DNA of 6,718 nucleotides from Halobacteroidaceae bacterium (GCA_003550445.1 PUKG01000277.1:1-6718); one strand, 5' to 3'; positions 1 to 5,507 are shown, counted from the first letter of the stretch. Program-made: numbers and translations. The notes: generated by a model not told the origin, from the letters alone.

Positions 1-81
1 GTTCGCCAAATGTGCAGTTAGAGAATTAAGCCCAGTCCGTAAGTTGGGGAAATCCCTACACCAGTTTTTTCTGTTTTTTCA

Positions 82-345
82 TTACTTTTTGTCTCTTCCT
101 ACAGTTACTTCTTTTACCTCGGTCCAAAAACGAAAATCATCAACCTCATTTTGCATATCCTGTTTTTCCAGGGCATCTTGGATGAGCATTATCATTTCCA
201 ATAAGCTCCGGAAATAAACAGTTTCTTTTCCATCCAACCACCTTATTTCACCTTTCCAATTATTCTGCTGGCAATTGAGTACCCTCACAATAAAAGAAGC
301 GCCTCCTGGAGGTATCAAATGACGAATTTTTTCTTCCTTTTTCAT
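82..345 (-). CDS. Small uncharacterised protein, 87 aa
   Basis: Function is not recognised. The ORF begins with ATG and has a plausible ribosome binding site, GGGTGA, five bases upstream (minus strand), which supports a real gene. The protein is soluble with no membrane segment or signal peptide. Its core runs from about residue 17 (SFIVRVLN) through WKGEIRWLDGK to FRSLLEMIMLIQDAL, suggesting two or three beta strands followed by an amphipathic helix; the last 20 residues are charged. I have an impression of similar short proteins (SFIVR, then W.G...W, then FRS..E) in Clostridia, but cannot confirm it here. It lies downstream of the BTAD regulator gene on the same strand, separated by 187 bases and a strong terminator, so it is probably its own transcription unit. 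Three phased heptamers upstream hint at control by that regulator. No terminator is obvious after its stop. Confidence 0.7.
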   Translation of the reverse strand: MKKEEKIRHLIPPGGASFIVRVLNCQQNNWKGEIRWLDGKETVYFRSLLEMIMLIQDALEKQDMQNEVDDFRFWTEVKEVTVGRDKK

Positions 346-383
346 TTAAATCACCCGCAGCCCCGGAAAACCCGGTTTTTTCT

Positions 384-440
384 ATTTTAAACAATCAGTG
401 TCACAAATTAATCCTTAAAAAATCACAAAAAAATCACAAA
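384..440 (-). promoter_or_regulatory. Putative promoter with three phased TTTGTGA heptamers
   Basis: On the minus strand the heptamer TTTGTGA occurs three times, at 434-440, 423-429 and 401-407, with start-to-start steps of 11 and 22 bases. A -10-like TAAAAT sits at 384-389, 11 bases after the last copy, and no good -35 is visible. SARP/BTAD activators are known to bind heptameric direct repeats stepped by 11 or 22 bases just upstream of the -10, in place of a -35. The arrangement therefore fits an activator-dependent promoter for the 87-aa gene, with the adjacent BTAD regulator as the obvious candidate. Caution: the stretch is extremely A/T-rich and the leftmost copies merge with the U-tract of the preceding terminator, so chance is a real alternative. 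Confidence 0.35.
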
Positions 441-476
441 AAAAAATAAGGACCTTTAATAATCCTAAAGGCCCTT
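437..476 (-). terminator. Intrinsic terminator of the BTAD regulator gene
   Basis: Read on the minus strand, AAGGGCCTTTA (476-466) pairs with TAAAGGTCCTT (458-448), giving an 11-bp stem with one G-U pair and a 7-base loop. After one A, nine T residues follow (446-438). It lies 57 bases past the stop codon of the regulator gene. A second hairpin (CCCTTTA/TAAAGGG, 472-488) overlaps its 5' arm and could form as an alternative. Confidence 0.8.
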
Positions 477-532
477 TAAAATAAAGGGTTTTATCCGGGA
501 TTTTCTAAAAAACTATAGGGAAAAAATTTTAT

Positions 533-1759
533 TCAAATTGTCCCTCCCTGAAATAGGGGACGATGTTTTACATTTATTCTTAGTTCTTCATCGGGACTAT
601 TCTCATAATATTTTGCAGCAACTCGGTTAAGGATTTTATCTACTTTTTCCGGGGGAACATCTACAATTAACAGGAAAAACTCTCCCGCCCCATTAGGACA
701 AACCACGTCTCCCTTTCGCAAAGAACTCAAAAGGGTCTTTTGAAGAACTCTACCCTTTTTTAGTAACTCTTGTTCGGTAATTTCCTTTCCTTTTGGTCCA
801 ATTAGCTGTAAAGAAGCGAGACTAGATTTTCGAATATTTCTCTCGGCCCGCCTTTCTTCAAGCTGGTAAATCATTCTGAAATTTTCACTATCACAAAGGA
901 AAGCTCCTTTACCCTCTTCCCTTTCTTCTAAGATCTCCTGAAAATTCCCAAATGGAGAAGGTAAGCCTTTTCCTTCATGGTTATTCTTGTTATTAATGAT
1001 CTCATCAATATCAAAACCTAATTCTACTCCTAATTCATTTTGAAAAAGTGAGTTTGTTTGATGGAAATGGTTTTTTGCCTTTGCTTTCTGTTCACAATTT
1101 ATCAGGGCCCGGATATAGTTTAAGTGGAGGTTTTCTTCAAAAGGTTCAAACTCAAGGGCGTTCTCACATAGGGAAATAATTTTTTTCCATTGCTCCTTTT
1201 CTTCATATAGGGAACACAGTTCAACAACTACTTTAAAAAAAAGGCGCTGGCAATAAAGCCGAAGATTAACCGTCCATTCCTCATAGGGCCTTGAAGGCAA
1301 AAATTCGCCTCCGTAAAGTTGATATGCTTTTTCTAAAAGCTCAACTTTTTGAGGATCATTGTCCTTTAAAGAAAGTCCTTTTTCCGAAAGTCGTTCCATT
1401 TCTTCAAAGTCACACCAATAATTGGAACGGGTATTAAACAAATAGTTACCCTGAGTTTGAATTATGTACCTTTCTCTACTCCCCTTGTCACCCAGCATTT
1501 GACGCAACCTATAAATCAAGTTTCTAAGAGAATGCTGAGGATTTTCATAAAAACTTCCAGGCCAGAGAGTTTCTACAACAATTTCTGAAGGTAAGGCTTT
1601 CCCTAAATTAGTTACGAAAAACTGAAATAGAAGCCAGGGGCGTCGGCTTTTAGGATATTTTTTTGTTAAATTTTTATCTCCTTTAAAAACCTGAAACTTA
1701 CCCAGAGTGTATATTTTTAAAAGTTCCGGTTCCTGCACACCCAAAGAATTCCACCCCAA
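533..1759 (-). CDS. BTAD/SARP-like transcriptional regulator with degenerate GGDEF-like C-terminus
   Basis: Predicted cytoplasmic DNA-binding regulator of about 408 residues. Residues 14-108 form an OmpR/SARP-type winged helix, with LLKIYTLGKFQV at the start, LW at 65-66, a basic recognition-helix region SLRNLIYRLRQMLG (77-90) and a beta-wing IIQTQGNYLFN. Residues 116 to about 262 match the helical, TPR-like bacterial transcriptional activator domain, including YGGEFLP followed by EEW. Residues 285-400 resemble a GGDEF fold: LRKGDVVCPNGAGEFFLLI aligns with the usual R..D....GGDEF segment, but the signature is GAGEF (357-361), so diguanylate cyclase activity is unlikely. A sensory or scaffolding role is possible. 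The start is uncertain. The longest ORF begins with TTG at 1759, but its purine run AAAAAAAGGGA abuts that codon. TTG at 1744, six bases after GGGGTGG, or GTG at 1738 are alternatives and would not affect the domains. The ligand and targets are unknown; the 87-aa gene next door is a candidate target. Confidence 0.88.
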   Translation of the reverse strand: MGWNSLGVQEPELLKIYTLGKFQVFKGDKNLTKKYPKSRRPWLLFQFFVTNLGKALPSEIVVETLWPGSFYENPQHSLRNLIYRLRQMLGDKGSRERYIIQTQGNYLFNTRSNYWCDFEEMERLSEKGLSLKDNDPQKVELLEKAYQLYGGEFLPSRPYEEWTVNLRLYCQRLFFKVVVELCSLYEEKEQWKKIISLCENALEFEPFEENLHLNYIRALINCEQKAKAKNHFHQTNSLFQNELGVELGFDIDEIINNKNNHEGKGLPSPFGNFQEILEEREEGKGAFLCDSENFRMIYQLEERRAERNIRKSSLASLQLIGPKGKEITEQELLKKGRVLQKTLLSSLRKGDVVCPNGAGEFFLLIVDVPPEKVDKILNRVAAKYYENSPDEELRINVKHRPLFQGGTI

Positions 1760-2127
1760 TCCCTTTTTTTGCTAGAAAAATAAATAAAGAGATGCAAAAA
1801 TAGACCAACCTTGCAAAACAATAGTTAATTATATCGAATACAAAACGGCTTCGAATTAAACTATTAGCGGTCTTTTTAAACATCTCATAAAATATCTCGG
1901 AAGGTTTTTTTGTTATGTTTTTTACCTAATGGTCAGATAATCGCATTGGGAAAAACAAATCATCCCCAAAAAAGCGGAAAAGCAAAATCAAATAATACTT
2001 AAGAGTTTAAAATGAAATTGAAAAATGTTACACCTACTTCTTTATTAATAGTTAATCCTAAATCATTAAATTCCTTTTTTTAATTTCCCTTTTTTCACTA
2101 CTTAAATGGGTAGTTTTTTAGAATTTT
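1760..2127. other. AT-rich intergenic region
   Basis: No credible gene was found here. It contains the upstream region and likely promoter of the BTAD regulator on its left side. The minus-strand reading frame at 1698-1883 overlaps the regulator start and has no family features. A plus-strand 23-codon frame at 2012-2083 lacks a convincing ribosome binding site. No strong inverted repeat was seen apart from the terminator at its right edge. Confidence 0.6.
1828..1833 (-). promoter_or_regulatory. Candidate -10 element for the BTAD regulator gene
   Basis: A perfect TATAAT is present on the minus strand, 68 bases before the annotated TTG start, which would give a leader of about 60 bases. No recognisable -35 lies at the correct distance (the nearest choice is TTCGAA at 16 bases), so the promoter would be weak or need an activator. 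In such AT-rich DNA a chance TATAAT is possible. Confidence 0.4.
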
Positions 2128-2162
2128 AGAAAAAAAGCAAAAGCCCCGAAAAACGGGGCTTT
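2128..2162 (-). terminator. Intrinsic terminator of the ferritin-like gene
   Basis: On the minus strand AAAGCCCCG (2162-2154) pairs with CGGGGCTTT (2148-2140) around a five-T loop, followed by a T-rich run (TGCTTTTTT). It begins ten bases after the stop codon of the ferritin-like gene. The stem is nearly symmetrical, but no gene converges on it from the left on the plus strand. Confidence 0.88.
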
Positions 2163-2172
2163 CATTTTTTAA

Positions 2173-2628
2173 TTAATTTTCTGCCATATAATGTTCATCA
2201 TATTCAACCTCAAAAGCCATTTTGTGTTTGGCTTCCTCTGAAGCAAGGCTTTTAAAAACCTGGCTCAGGTTGGCATCCGTTACCACCTGGGATAACCTTG
2301 TGTAAAGGCGAAAAGCAGCCTTTTCTCTTTTCATTGCAAGAATAAGAGCATCTCCATAATCCATATCCTTACTTGGGGTAACATCCACAAGGTAATCGCT
2401 CATTTTCATGTCCGGAACTTCTTCCGCTTCCTTTGCCGATCTTTGCCCTTCTTTTACTTCCAGCAAACGCTTCTTATGTTTCTCTTCTTCCCCTGCAAAC
2501 TCTTCAAATGTTTCCTTCATGGCAGGGCGCTTAACCCTTTTGGCCAGGTAAAGGTAAAAATCCCGGGCCTTTTCTTCTTCTTTAATAGCAAAATCCAATA
2601 TCTCATCAACATTTCGGAAAAATTCCAC
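2173..2628 (-). CDS. Ferritin-like / rubrerythrin-type di-iron protein, 151 aa
   Basis: Predicted cytoplasmic four-helix-bundle protein of the rubrerythrin-like ferritin superfamily, probably involved in oxygen/peroxide tolerance or iron handling. Four helices carry the paired di-iron pattern. Counted from the GTG start, Glu18 lies in EEEKARDFY, Glu48 and His51 in GEEEKHKK, Glu102 in KREKAAFRLY, and Glu132 and His135 in SEEAKHK. All six ligands expected for the E, E..H, E, E..H set are present. There is no C-terminal rubredoxin domain (no CxxC pairs), so it is not a classical rubrerythrin and would need an outside electron donor. The start is set by AAGGAGG lying seven bases before GTG at 2628. 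The longer frame from 2667 has 13 unlikely extra residues that include the ribosome binding site. It is divergent from the phosphodiesterase gene and ends at its own terminator, so it appears monocistronic. Confidence 0.88.
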   Translation of the reverse strand: MEFFRNVDEILDFAIKEEEKARDFYLYLAKRVKRPAMKETFEEFAGEEEKHKKRLLEVKEGQRSAKEAEEVPDMKMSDYLVDVTPSKDMDYGDALILAMKREKAAFRLYTRLSQVVTDANLSQVFKSLASEEAKHKMAFEVEYDEHYMAEN

Positions 2629-2635
2629 CGAATCG

Positions 2636-2642
2636 CCTCCTT
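2636..2642 (-). promoter_or_regulatory. Ribosome binding site fixing a GTG start
   Basis: AAGGAGG on the minus strand is followed by seven bases (CGATTCG) and then GTG. This near-perfect anti-16S complement decides for GTG at 2628 rather than the upstream ATG at 2667. Confidence 0.85.
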
Positions 2643-2674
2643 CTTTATCTCTAAATTTTTTATTCAATCAAGGA

Positions 2675-2687
2675 AAGGATAATCCTT
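2675..2687. repeat. 13-bp palindrome in the divergent intergenic region
   Basis: AAGGAT and ATCCTT form perfect 6-bp arms around a single A. It lies between the divergent ferritin-like and phosphodiesterase genes, 46 bases upstream of the ferritin-like start. It may be an operator; it does not match the PerR box pattern, and no strong -10/-35 pair was found next to it on either strand. Confidence 0.35.
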
Positions 2688-2762
2688 CTTTTTCATAAGA
2701 ATTATTACCAGAAAAATAGGATTCCGAGAAAAATTGTAGAAGCAAATTAAACAAACCTCTTG

Positions 2763-2770
2763 GGAGGAGG
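2763..2770 (+). promoter_or_regulatory. Ribosome binding site fixing a TTG start
   Basis: GGAGGAGG is followed by eight bases and TTG at 2779. No ATG or GTG lies at a suitable distance in the frame, so TTG is the most likely start of the phosphodiesterase. Confidence 0.8.
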
Positions 2771-2778
2771 AAACCGTT

Positions 2779-3687
2779 TTGCAAAAACACCCCAATATCA
2801 AAAAGGTCATTCTAATTATTGTGGTTGGTTTACTTTTTTTAAACACCCTGCAATTTACCAAAAGCATATTTTTTCCATCCCCGTACAGGGATCTTGATGT
2901 TTTCTTCTCCCTAGAACCCCCGCTTAACATTGCCCACCGGGGAGCTTCAGGAAATTACCCGGAGAACACCCTTAAAGCCTTTTCCAGAGCCATCGAAAAG
3001 GGAGCAGATGCCCTCGAGCTGGATATATGGCTAACCGAGGATTTTCATCCTGCAGTTATTCACGACAGGACTGTTGATAGAACCACCGATGGTGAGGGTT
3101 ATGTATCTTCATTCACCCGGGAAGAAATCCGTAAACTCGATGCTGGATATCGTTTTTCTACTCCTGATGGAGAATATCCCTTTCGTGGAAAAGGAATTAA
3201 AATACCAATGCTTGACGAAGTCCTGGAAGCTTTTCCTGATATTCCTGTAATGATAGAGATTAAGCGCCCCGGTGTTGCCAGTGCAGAAATTGTTGCCCGG
3301 GTTATAGAAGAAGCAGAAGCGGAAAATCGGGTTTTTGTTGGAACAATGAATAACCACACAATTGAGCATTTTCGGCGAATTATGCCCGAAATACCTACAG
3401 CAGCCTCCTGGAGAGAAGTTCGTCGTTTTTTCTTTCTTTCTCATTTTGGCCTTGCAGGCTGGATGGACTGGGACTTTGAAGGGCTCTTTATCCCTCCACA
3501 GGTAGATTTTTTTCCACTTCTCACTGCCCCCCTTCTGGCTGGTTCCCGGGCTGGAGGGTATCCTATTTTCCTCTGGACCATAAACGAACCGGAAAGAATG
3601 CAGCGTTTTCTGGAAGCCGGAGTTCACGGGATAATAACTGATTACCCTGGATTGCTGGTAAATATTATGAGGGAATGGCTTGAATAG
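2779..3687 (+). CDS. Membrane-anchored glycerophosphodiester phosphodiesterase (GDPD family), 302 aa
   Basis: Predicted to hydrolyse glycerophosphodiesters to glycerol-3-phosphate and an alcohol, in phospholipid or teichoic-acid-related recycling. Residues 10-24 (VILIIVVGLLFLNTL) after KK form one membrane segment. No clear signal-peptidase site follows, so it is probably an anchor with the enzyme outside the membrane. The TIM-barrel catalytic set is complete: His53-Arg54 in NIAHRGASGNYPENT, Glu80 and Asp82 in ALELDIWLT, His95 in AVIHDRTVDRTT, Glu160 and Lys162 in MIEIKRP, and the C-terminal strand WTINEPERM then GIITDYP (residues 284-290). Length fits the bacterial family plus an N-terminal anchor. 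The start is TTG with a strong ribosome binding site. No convincing terminator follows within 100 bases; only weak imperfect hairpins are seen around 3703-3730. The preference for a particular headgroup cannot be read from sequence. Confidence 0.92.
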   Translation: MQKHPNIKKVILIIVVGLLFLNTLQFTKSIFFPSPYRDLDVFFSLEPPLNIAHRGASGNYPENTLKAFSRAIEKGADALELDIWLTEDFHPAVIHDRTVDRTTDGEGYVSSFTREEIRKLDAGYRFSTPDGEYPFRGKGIKIPMLDEVLEAFPDIPVMIEIKRPGVASAEIVARVIEEAEAENRVFVGTMNNHTIEHFRRIMPEIPTAASWREVRRFFFLSHFGLAGWMDWDFEGLFIPPQVDFFPLLTAPLLAGSRAGGYPIFLWTINEPERMQRFLEAGVHGIITDYPGLLVNIMREWLE

Positions 3688-3824
3688 GATAAAAACAAAA
3701 AACTTCCATTATAAAGGTAGAATTTTTTATTACAAAAAGCCTTTTTAAACTTATAGTGGATATCTTCATTTAAAGGGAATTGAAAAACGGGGGATAAAAA
3801 TTATAAGAAAATCAATACTTTACC

Positions 3825-3853
3825 TTGACAGCATCTTAAAGAGGATATATAAT
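3825..3853 (+). promoter_or_regulatory. Consensus promoter of the trp leader/trpB unit
   Basis: TTGACA (3825-3830), a spacer of exactly 17 bases, and TATAAT (3848-3853) give a perfect match to the vegetative sigma-70/sigma-A consensus. Transcription should start near 3859-3861, leaving about 27 bases before the leader peptide start. Such a strong promoter suggests that regulation happens after initiation, at the attenuator. Confidence 0.92.
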
Positions 3854-3886
3854 GGGCTATAATATTATTAAAGTGAGGACAGAGAA

Positions 3887-3967
3887 ATGGTTAAATCATC
3901 CGGTTCTACCCTTTTTAATACCTGGTCCTGGCGTGGCGTAACACCACGTCTAATTTCATCTGGGTAA
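3887..3967 (+). CDS. trpL: trp leader peptide, 26 aa, with Trp-Ser-Trp
   Basis: A short ORF with its own ribosome binding site, GAGGA, seven bases before ATG. The 26-residue product begins MVKSSGSTLF and has NTWSWRG in the middle, with Trp codons at 3923-3925 and 3929-3931; it ends ISSG before TAA. Two Trp codons in a tiny ORF, starting about 27 bases after a consensus promoter and followed by a terminator and trpB, is the classic sign of a trp attenuation leader peptide. Its translation, not its product, would be the regulatory signal: ribosomes stall at TGG when charged tRNA-Trp is scarce. It is unlikely to have another function. The symbol is given by role; similarity to any named trpL was not tested. 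Confidence 0.85.
   Translation: MVKSSGSTLFNTWSWRGVTPRLISSG
3930..3950 (+). promoter_or_regulatory. Leader hairpin 1:2 beginning at the second Trp codon
   Basis: GGCGTGG (3930-3936) pairs with CCACGTC (3944-3950), giving 7 bp with one G-U pair and a 7-base loop. The 5' arm begins inside the second Trp codon, so a ribosome paused at either TGG would cover or melt it. A weaker outer pairing, TACCTGG (3919-3925) with CTGGGTA (3960-3966), also includes the first Trp codon. This is the expected position of the pause/anti-antiterminator stem in trp attenuators. Confidence 0.65.
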
Positions 3968-4012
3968 TTTTAGAGGAAGGAATCCGGGAATTTTATATTC
4001 GTTTTATGGTTT

Positions 4013-4040
4013 AAGCTCCGGTTTTCGCCGGAGTTTTTTT
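4013..4040 (+). terminator. Attenuator terminator upstream of trpB
   Basis: AAGCTCCGG (4013-4021) pairs with CCGGAGTTT (4028-4036) around TTTTCG; the stem has six strong and three weaker pairs, and the T run is seven long (4034-4040). It stands between the leader peptide and trpB on the same strand, 28 bases before the trpB start, so it must be bypassed for trpB expression. CCGGG at 3984-3988 could pair with TCCGG at 4017-4021 and so compete with the terminator, but this alternative is only 5 bp. Confidence 0.88.
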
Positions 4041-4068
4041 ATTTTAAATAGAAAAAGGAGGCGTCAAA

Positions 4069-5271
4069 ATGGCTACAAAAAAAGAAGAAATGTTAAGGGA
4101 AGGCTACTTCGGAGATTACGGGGGCAGGTTTGTCCCTCCGCCCCTTGAAAAACCCCTGCAGGAATTAACCGATGCATTTATTAGGCTCAAGGATGATTAT
4201 TCTTTTAATGAGGAGCTCTCCTTCCATCTAAAAAATTTCGTGGGCCGACCAAACCCCCTTTATTTCGCCGAAAGATTAACCGATTACGCCGGAGGGGCAA
4301 AAATTTTTCTCAAGCGGGAAGACCTGAACCATACCGGATCCCATAAAATCAACAACGCAATGGGACAGGCTTTACTTGCCCGAGACCTGGGAAAAAAAAG
4401 ATTAATTGCTGAAACCGGAGCAGGACAGCATGGAGTTGCAACTGCAACGGTGGCAAGTTTTTTTGATTTGGACTGCACAATTTTCATGGGAGCAGAAGAT
4501 GTAATACGGCAGGAAATGAATGTTTTCCGGATGGAACTCTTAGGAGCTGAAGTAGTTTCTGTAGAAAGCGGAACCAGGACCTTAAAAGATGCCGTAGACA
4601 GGGCTCTTGAAACCTATGCAAAAGATTTTGAAAACAGTTTTTACCTCCTCGGATCTGCCGTTGGCCCCCACCCTTATCCCACAATGGTCCGGCACTTTCA
4701 AAGCATTATTGGTAAAGAAGCCCGGGAGCAGATAATTGAAACCACGGGTAAACTCCCCGACTACCTGGTGGCCTGTGTCGGTGGAGGAAGCAATGCCATC
4801 GGTCTTTTCCATCCCTTCCTTGAAGACGAAGGGGTTTCCATAATTGGAGTTGAACCCGCGGGAGAAGGCCTAGATACCGCGCGCCACGCAGCTTCAATCA
4901 GTCGGGGAGCTCCTGGAATAATCCACGGTTTCAAATGCTACACCCTCCAGGATGAAAAGGGAGAGCCCCTTCCCGTCCATTCAATTGCTCCCGGCCTGGA
5001 TTATCCGGGAGTTGGACCGGAACACTCCTACCTGAGAGATTGTGGAAGGATTAATTACGAAAGTATTACGGACCGGGAAGCCCTGGAAACCTTCCAGCTT
5101 TTAAGCAGGGAAGAAGGAATTATTCCAGCTTTAGAAAGCGCCCACGCCATAGCTTATGCGTTAAAACTGGCAAAAGAACTTTCTCCCGAAAAAACAATTA
5201 TTGTTAACCTCTCAGGAAGAGGAGATAAGGATGTTGCTCAAGTTGCAAGGTATCACCGGGAAGAGTTATGA
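4069..5271 (+). CDS. trpB: Tryptophan synthase beta chain, 400 aa
   Basis: PLP enzyme that condenses indole with L-serine to form L-tryptophan in the cytoplasm. The sequence is full length for TrpB1-type proteins. The cofactor lysine is Lys93 in KREDLNHTGSHKINNA, the catalytic acid is Glu115 in AETGAGQHG, the phosphate-binding loop is GGGSNAIG (238-245), and the C-terminal cofactor segment is SGRGDKD (382-388). GLDYPGVGPEH and EGIIPALESAHA are also typical. AGGAGG lies seven bases before ATG. The N-terminal FGDYGGRFVPPPLEKPL differs from the more usual GGxYVPE.L form. No trpA or other trp gene is adjacent: a terminator follows and the next gene is a TetR regulator. It is therefore a lone trpB, either partnered with a distant TrpA, a second TrpB copy, or an indole-salvaging enzyme. 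Expression is probably set by the attenuator immediately upstream. Confidence 0.96.
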   Translation: MATKKEEMLREGYFGDYGGRFVPPPLEKPLQELTDAFIRLKDDYSFNEELSFHLKNFVGRPNPLYFAERLTDYAGGAKIFLKREDLNHTGSHKINNAMGQALLARDLGKKRLIAETGAGQHGVATATVASFFDLDCTIFMGAEDVIRQEMNVFRMELLGAEVVSVESGTRTLKDAVDRALETYAKDFENSFYLLGSAVGPHPYPTMVRHFQSIIGKEAREQIIETTGKLPDYLVACVGGGSNAIGLFHPFLEDEGVSIIGVEPAGEGLDTARHAASISRGAPGIIHGFKCYTLQDEKGEPLPVHSIAPGLDYPGVGPEHSYLRDCGRINYESITDREALETFQLLSREEGIIPALESAHAIAYALKLAKELSPEKTIIVNLSGRGDKDVAQVARYHREEL

Positions 5272-5287
5272 AATTTTAACCACTATC

Positions 5288-5320
5288 AGCCGGTTCTTTT
5301 TAGAGCCGGCTTTTTATTTT
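5288..5320 (+). terminator. Intrinsic terminator after trpB
   Basis: AGCCGGTTC (5288-5296) pairs with GAGCCGGCT (5303-5311), a 9-bp stem with one G-U pair and a 6-base loop, followed by TTTTTATTTTATT. It starts 16 bases after the trpB stop, so trpB ends its transcription unit here and is not co-transcribed with the TetR gene. Confidence 0.9.
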
Positions 5321-5425
5321 ATTGAAAATTCCCATGTTTCCCCCGAAGGAGAGCTCTTATGAAAAAATATGTTTAAATCTTCTCGAAATCATTAATTCTT
5401 CTCCTCTGAATTAGAAACCCCTAAT

Positions 5426-5454
5426 TTGACTGGGTTTTAAAATCCTGTTACCAT
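5426..5454 (+). promoter_or_regulatory. Promoter of the tetR-adaptor operon
   Basis: TTGACT (5426-5431), a 17-base spacer and TACCAT (5449-5454) form a plausible sigma-A promoter, helped by an upstream TG (5446-5447) as in extended -10 promoters. The -10 overlaps the first bases of the operator palindrome. Confidence 0.65.
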
Positions 5455-5476
5455 AGAACTGACTGGTCAGTTCTAT
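5453..5476. promoter_or_regulatory. Inverted-repeat operator for the TetR repressor
   Basis: ATAGAACTGAC and GTCAGTTCTAT form perfect 11-bp arms around TG, 24 bases in all. The site covers the end of the -10 and the expected transcription start, 31 bases before the tetR start codon. TetR-family dimers typically bind such palindromes and block their own promoter, so autorepression and shared control of the downstream adaptor gene are the natural reading. Confidence 0.85.
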
Positions 5477-5507
5477 AACTAGAAAATTCATAAGAAGGGG
5501 TGCAGCC

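Noticed and set aside
1..81. Possible structured RNA or mobile intron end at the left edge
   Set aside because: No recognisable intron, RNase P, SRP or tRNA signature could be matched in so short a piece.
361..381. Short CCGG-AAAAC-CCGG hairpin followed by T residues, on the plus strand
   Set aside because: The stem is only 4 bp and no plus-strand gene ends there; it is more likely part of the leader of the 87-aa gene.
1698..1883. 61-codon minus-strand ORF overlapping the start of the BTAD gene
   Set aside because: It overlaps a well-supported gene in another frame, covers the putative TATAAT promoter element, and has no recognisable domain or good ribosome binding site.
2012..2083. 23-codon plus-strand ORF in the AT-rich gap
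   Set aside because: There is no convincing ribosome binding site (only AAGAG) and no promoter, and the composition is that of the surrounding AT-rich DNA.
2629..2667. Upstream ATG extension of the ferritin-like gene
   Set aside because: The extra 13 codons contain the AAGGAGG that serves the internal GTG, and the family alignment begins at that GTG.
2664..2930. 88-codon minus-strand ORF across the divergent region
   Set aside because: It runs through the phosphodiesterase start and the shared promoter region and has no family features.
3109..3627. 172-codon minus-strand ORF inside the phosphodiesterase gene
   Set aside because: It is antisense to a gene with complete catalytic motifs; its length reflects codon bias rather than coding.
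3840..4060. T-box riboswitch or TRAP binding site in the trpB leader
   Set aside because: There is no T-box core (AGGGTGGNACCGCG-like sequence), and the few GAG/TAG triplets are not regularly spaced; the leader peptide model explains the region better.
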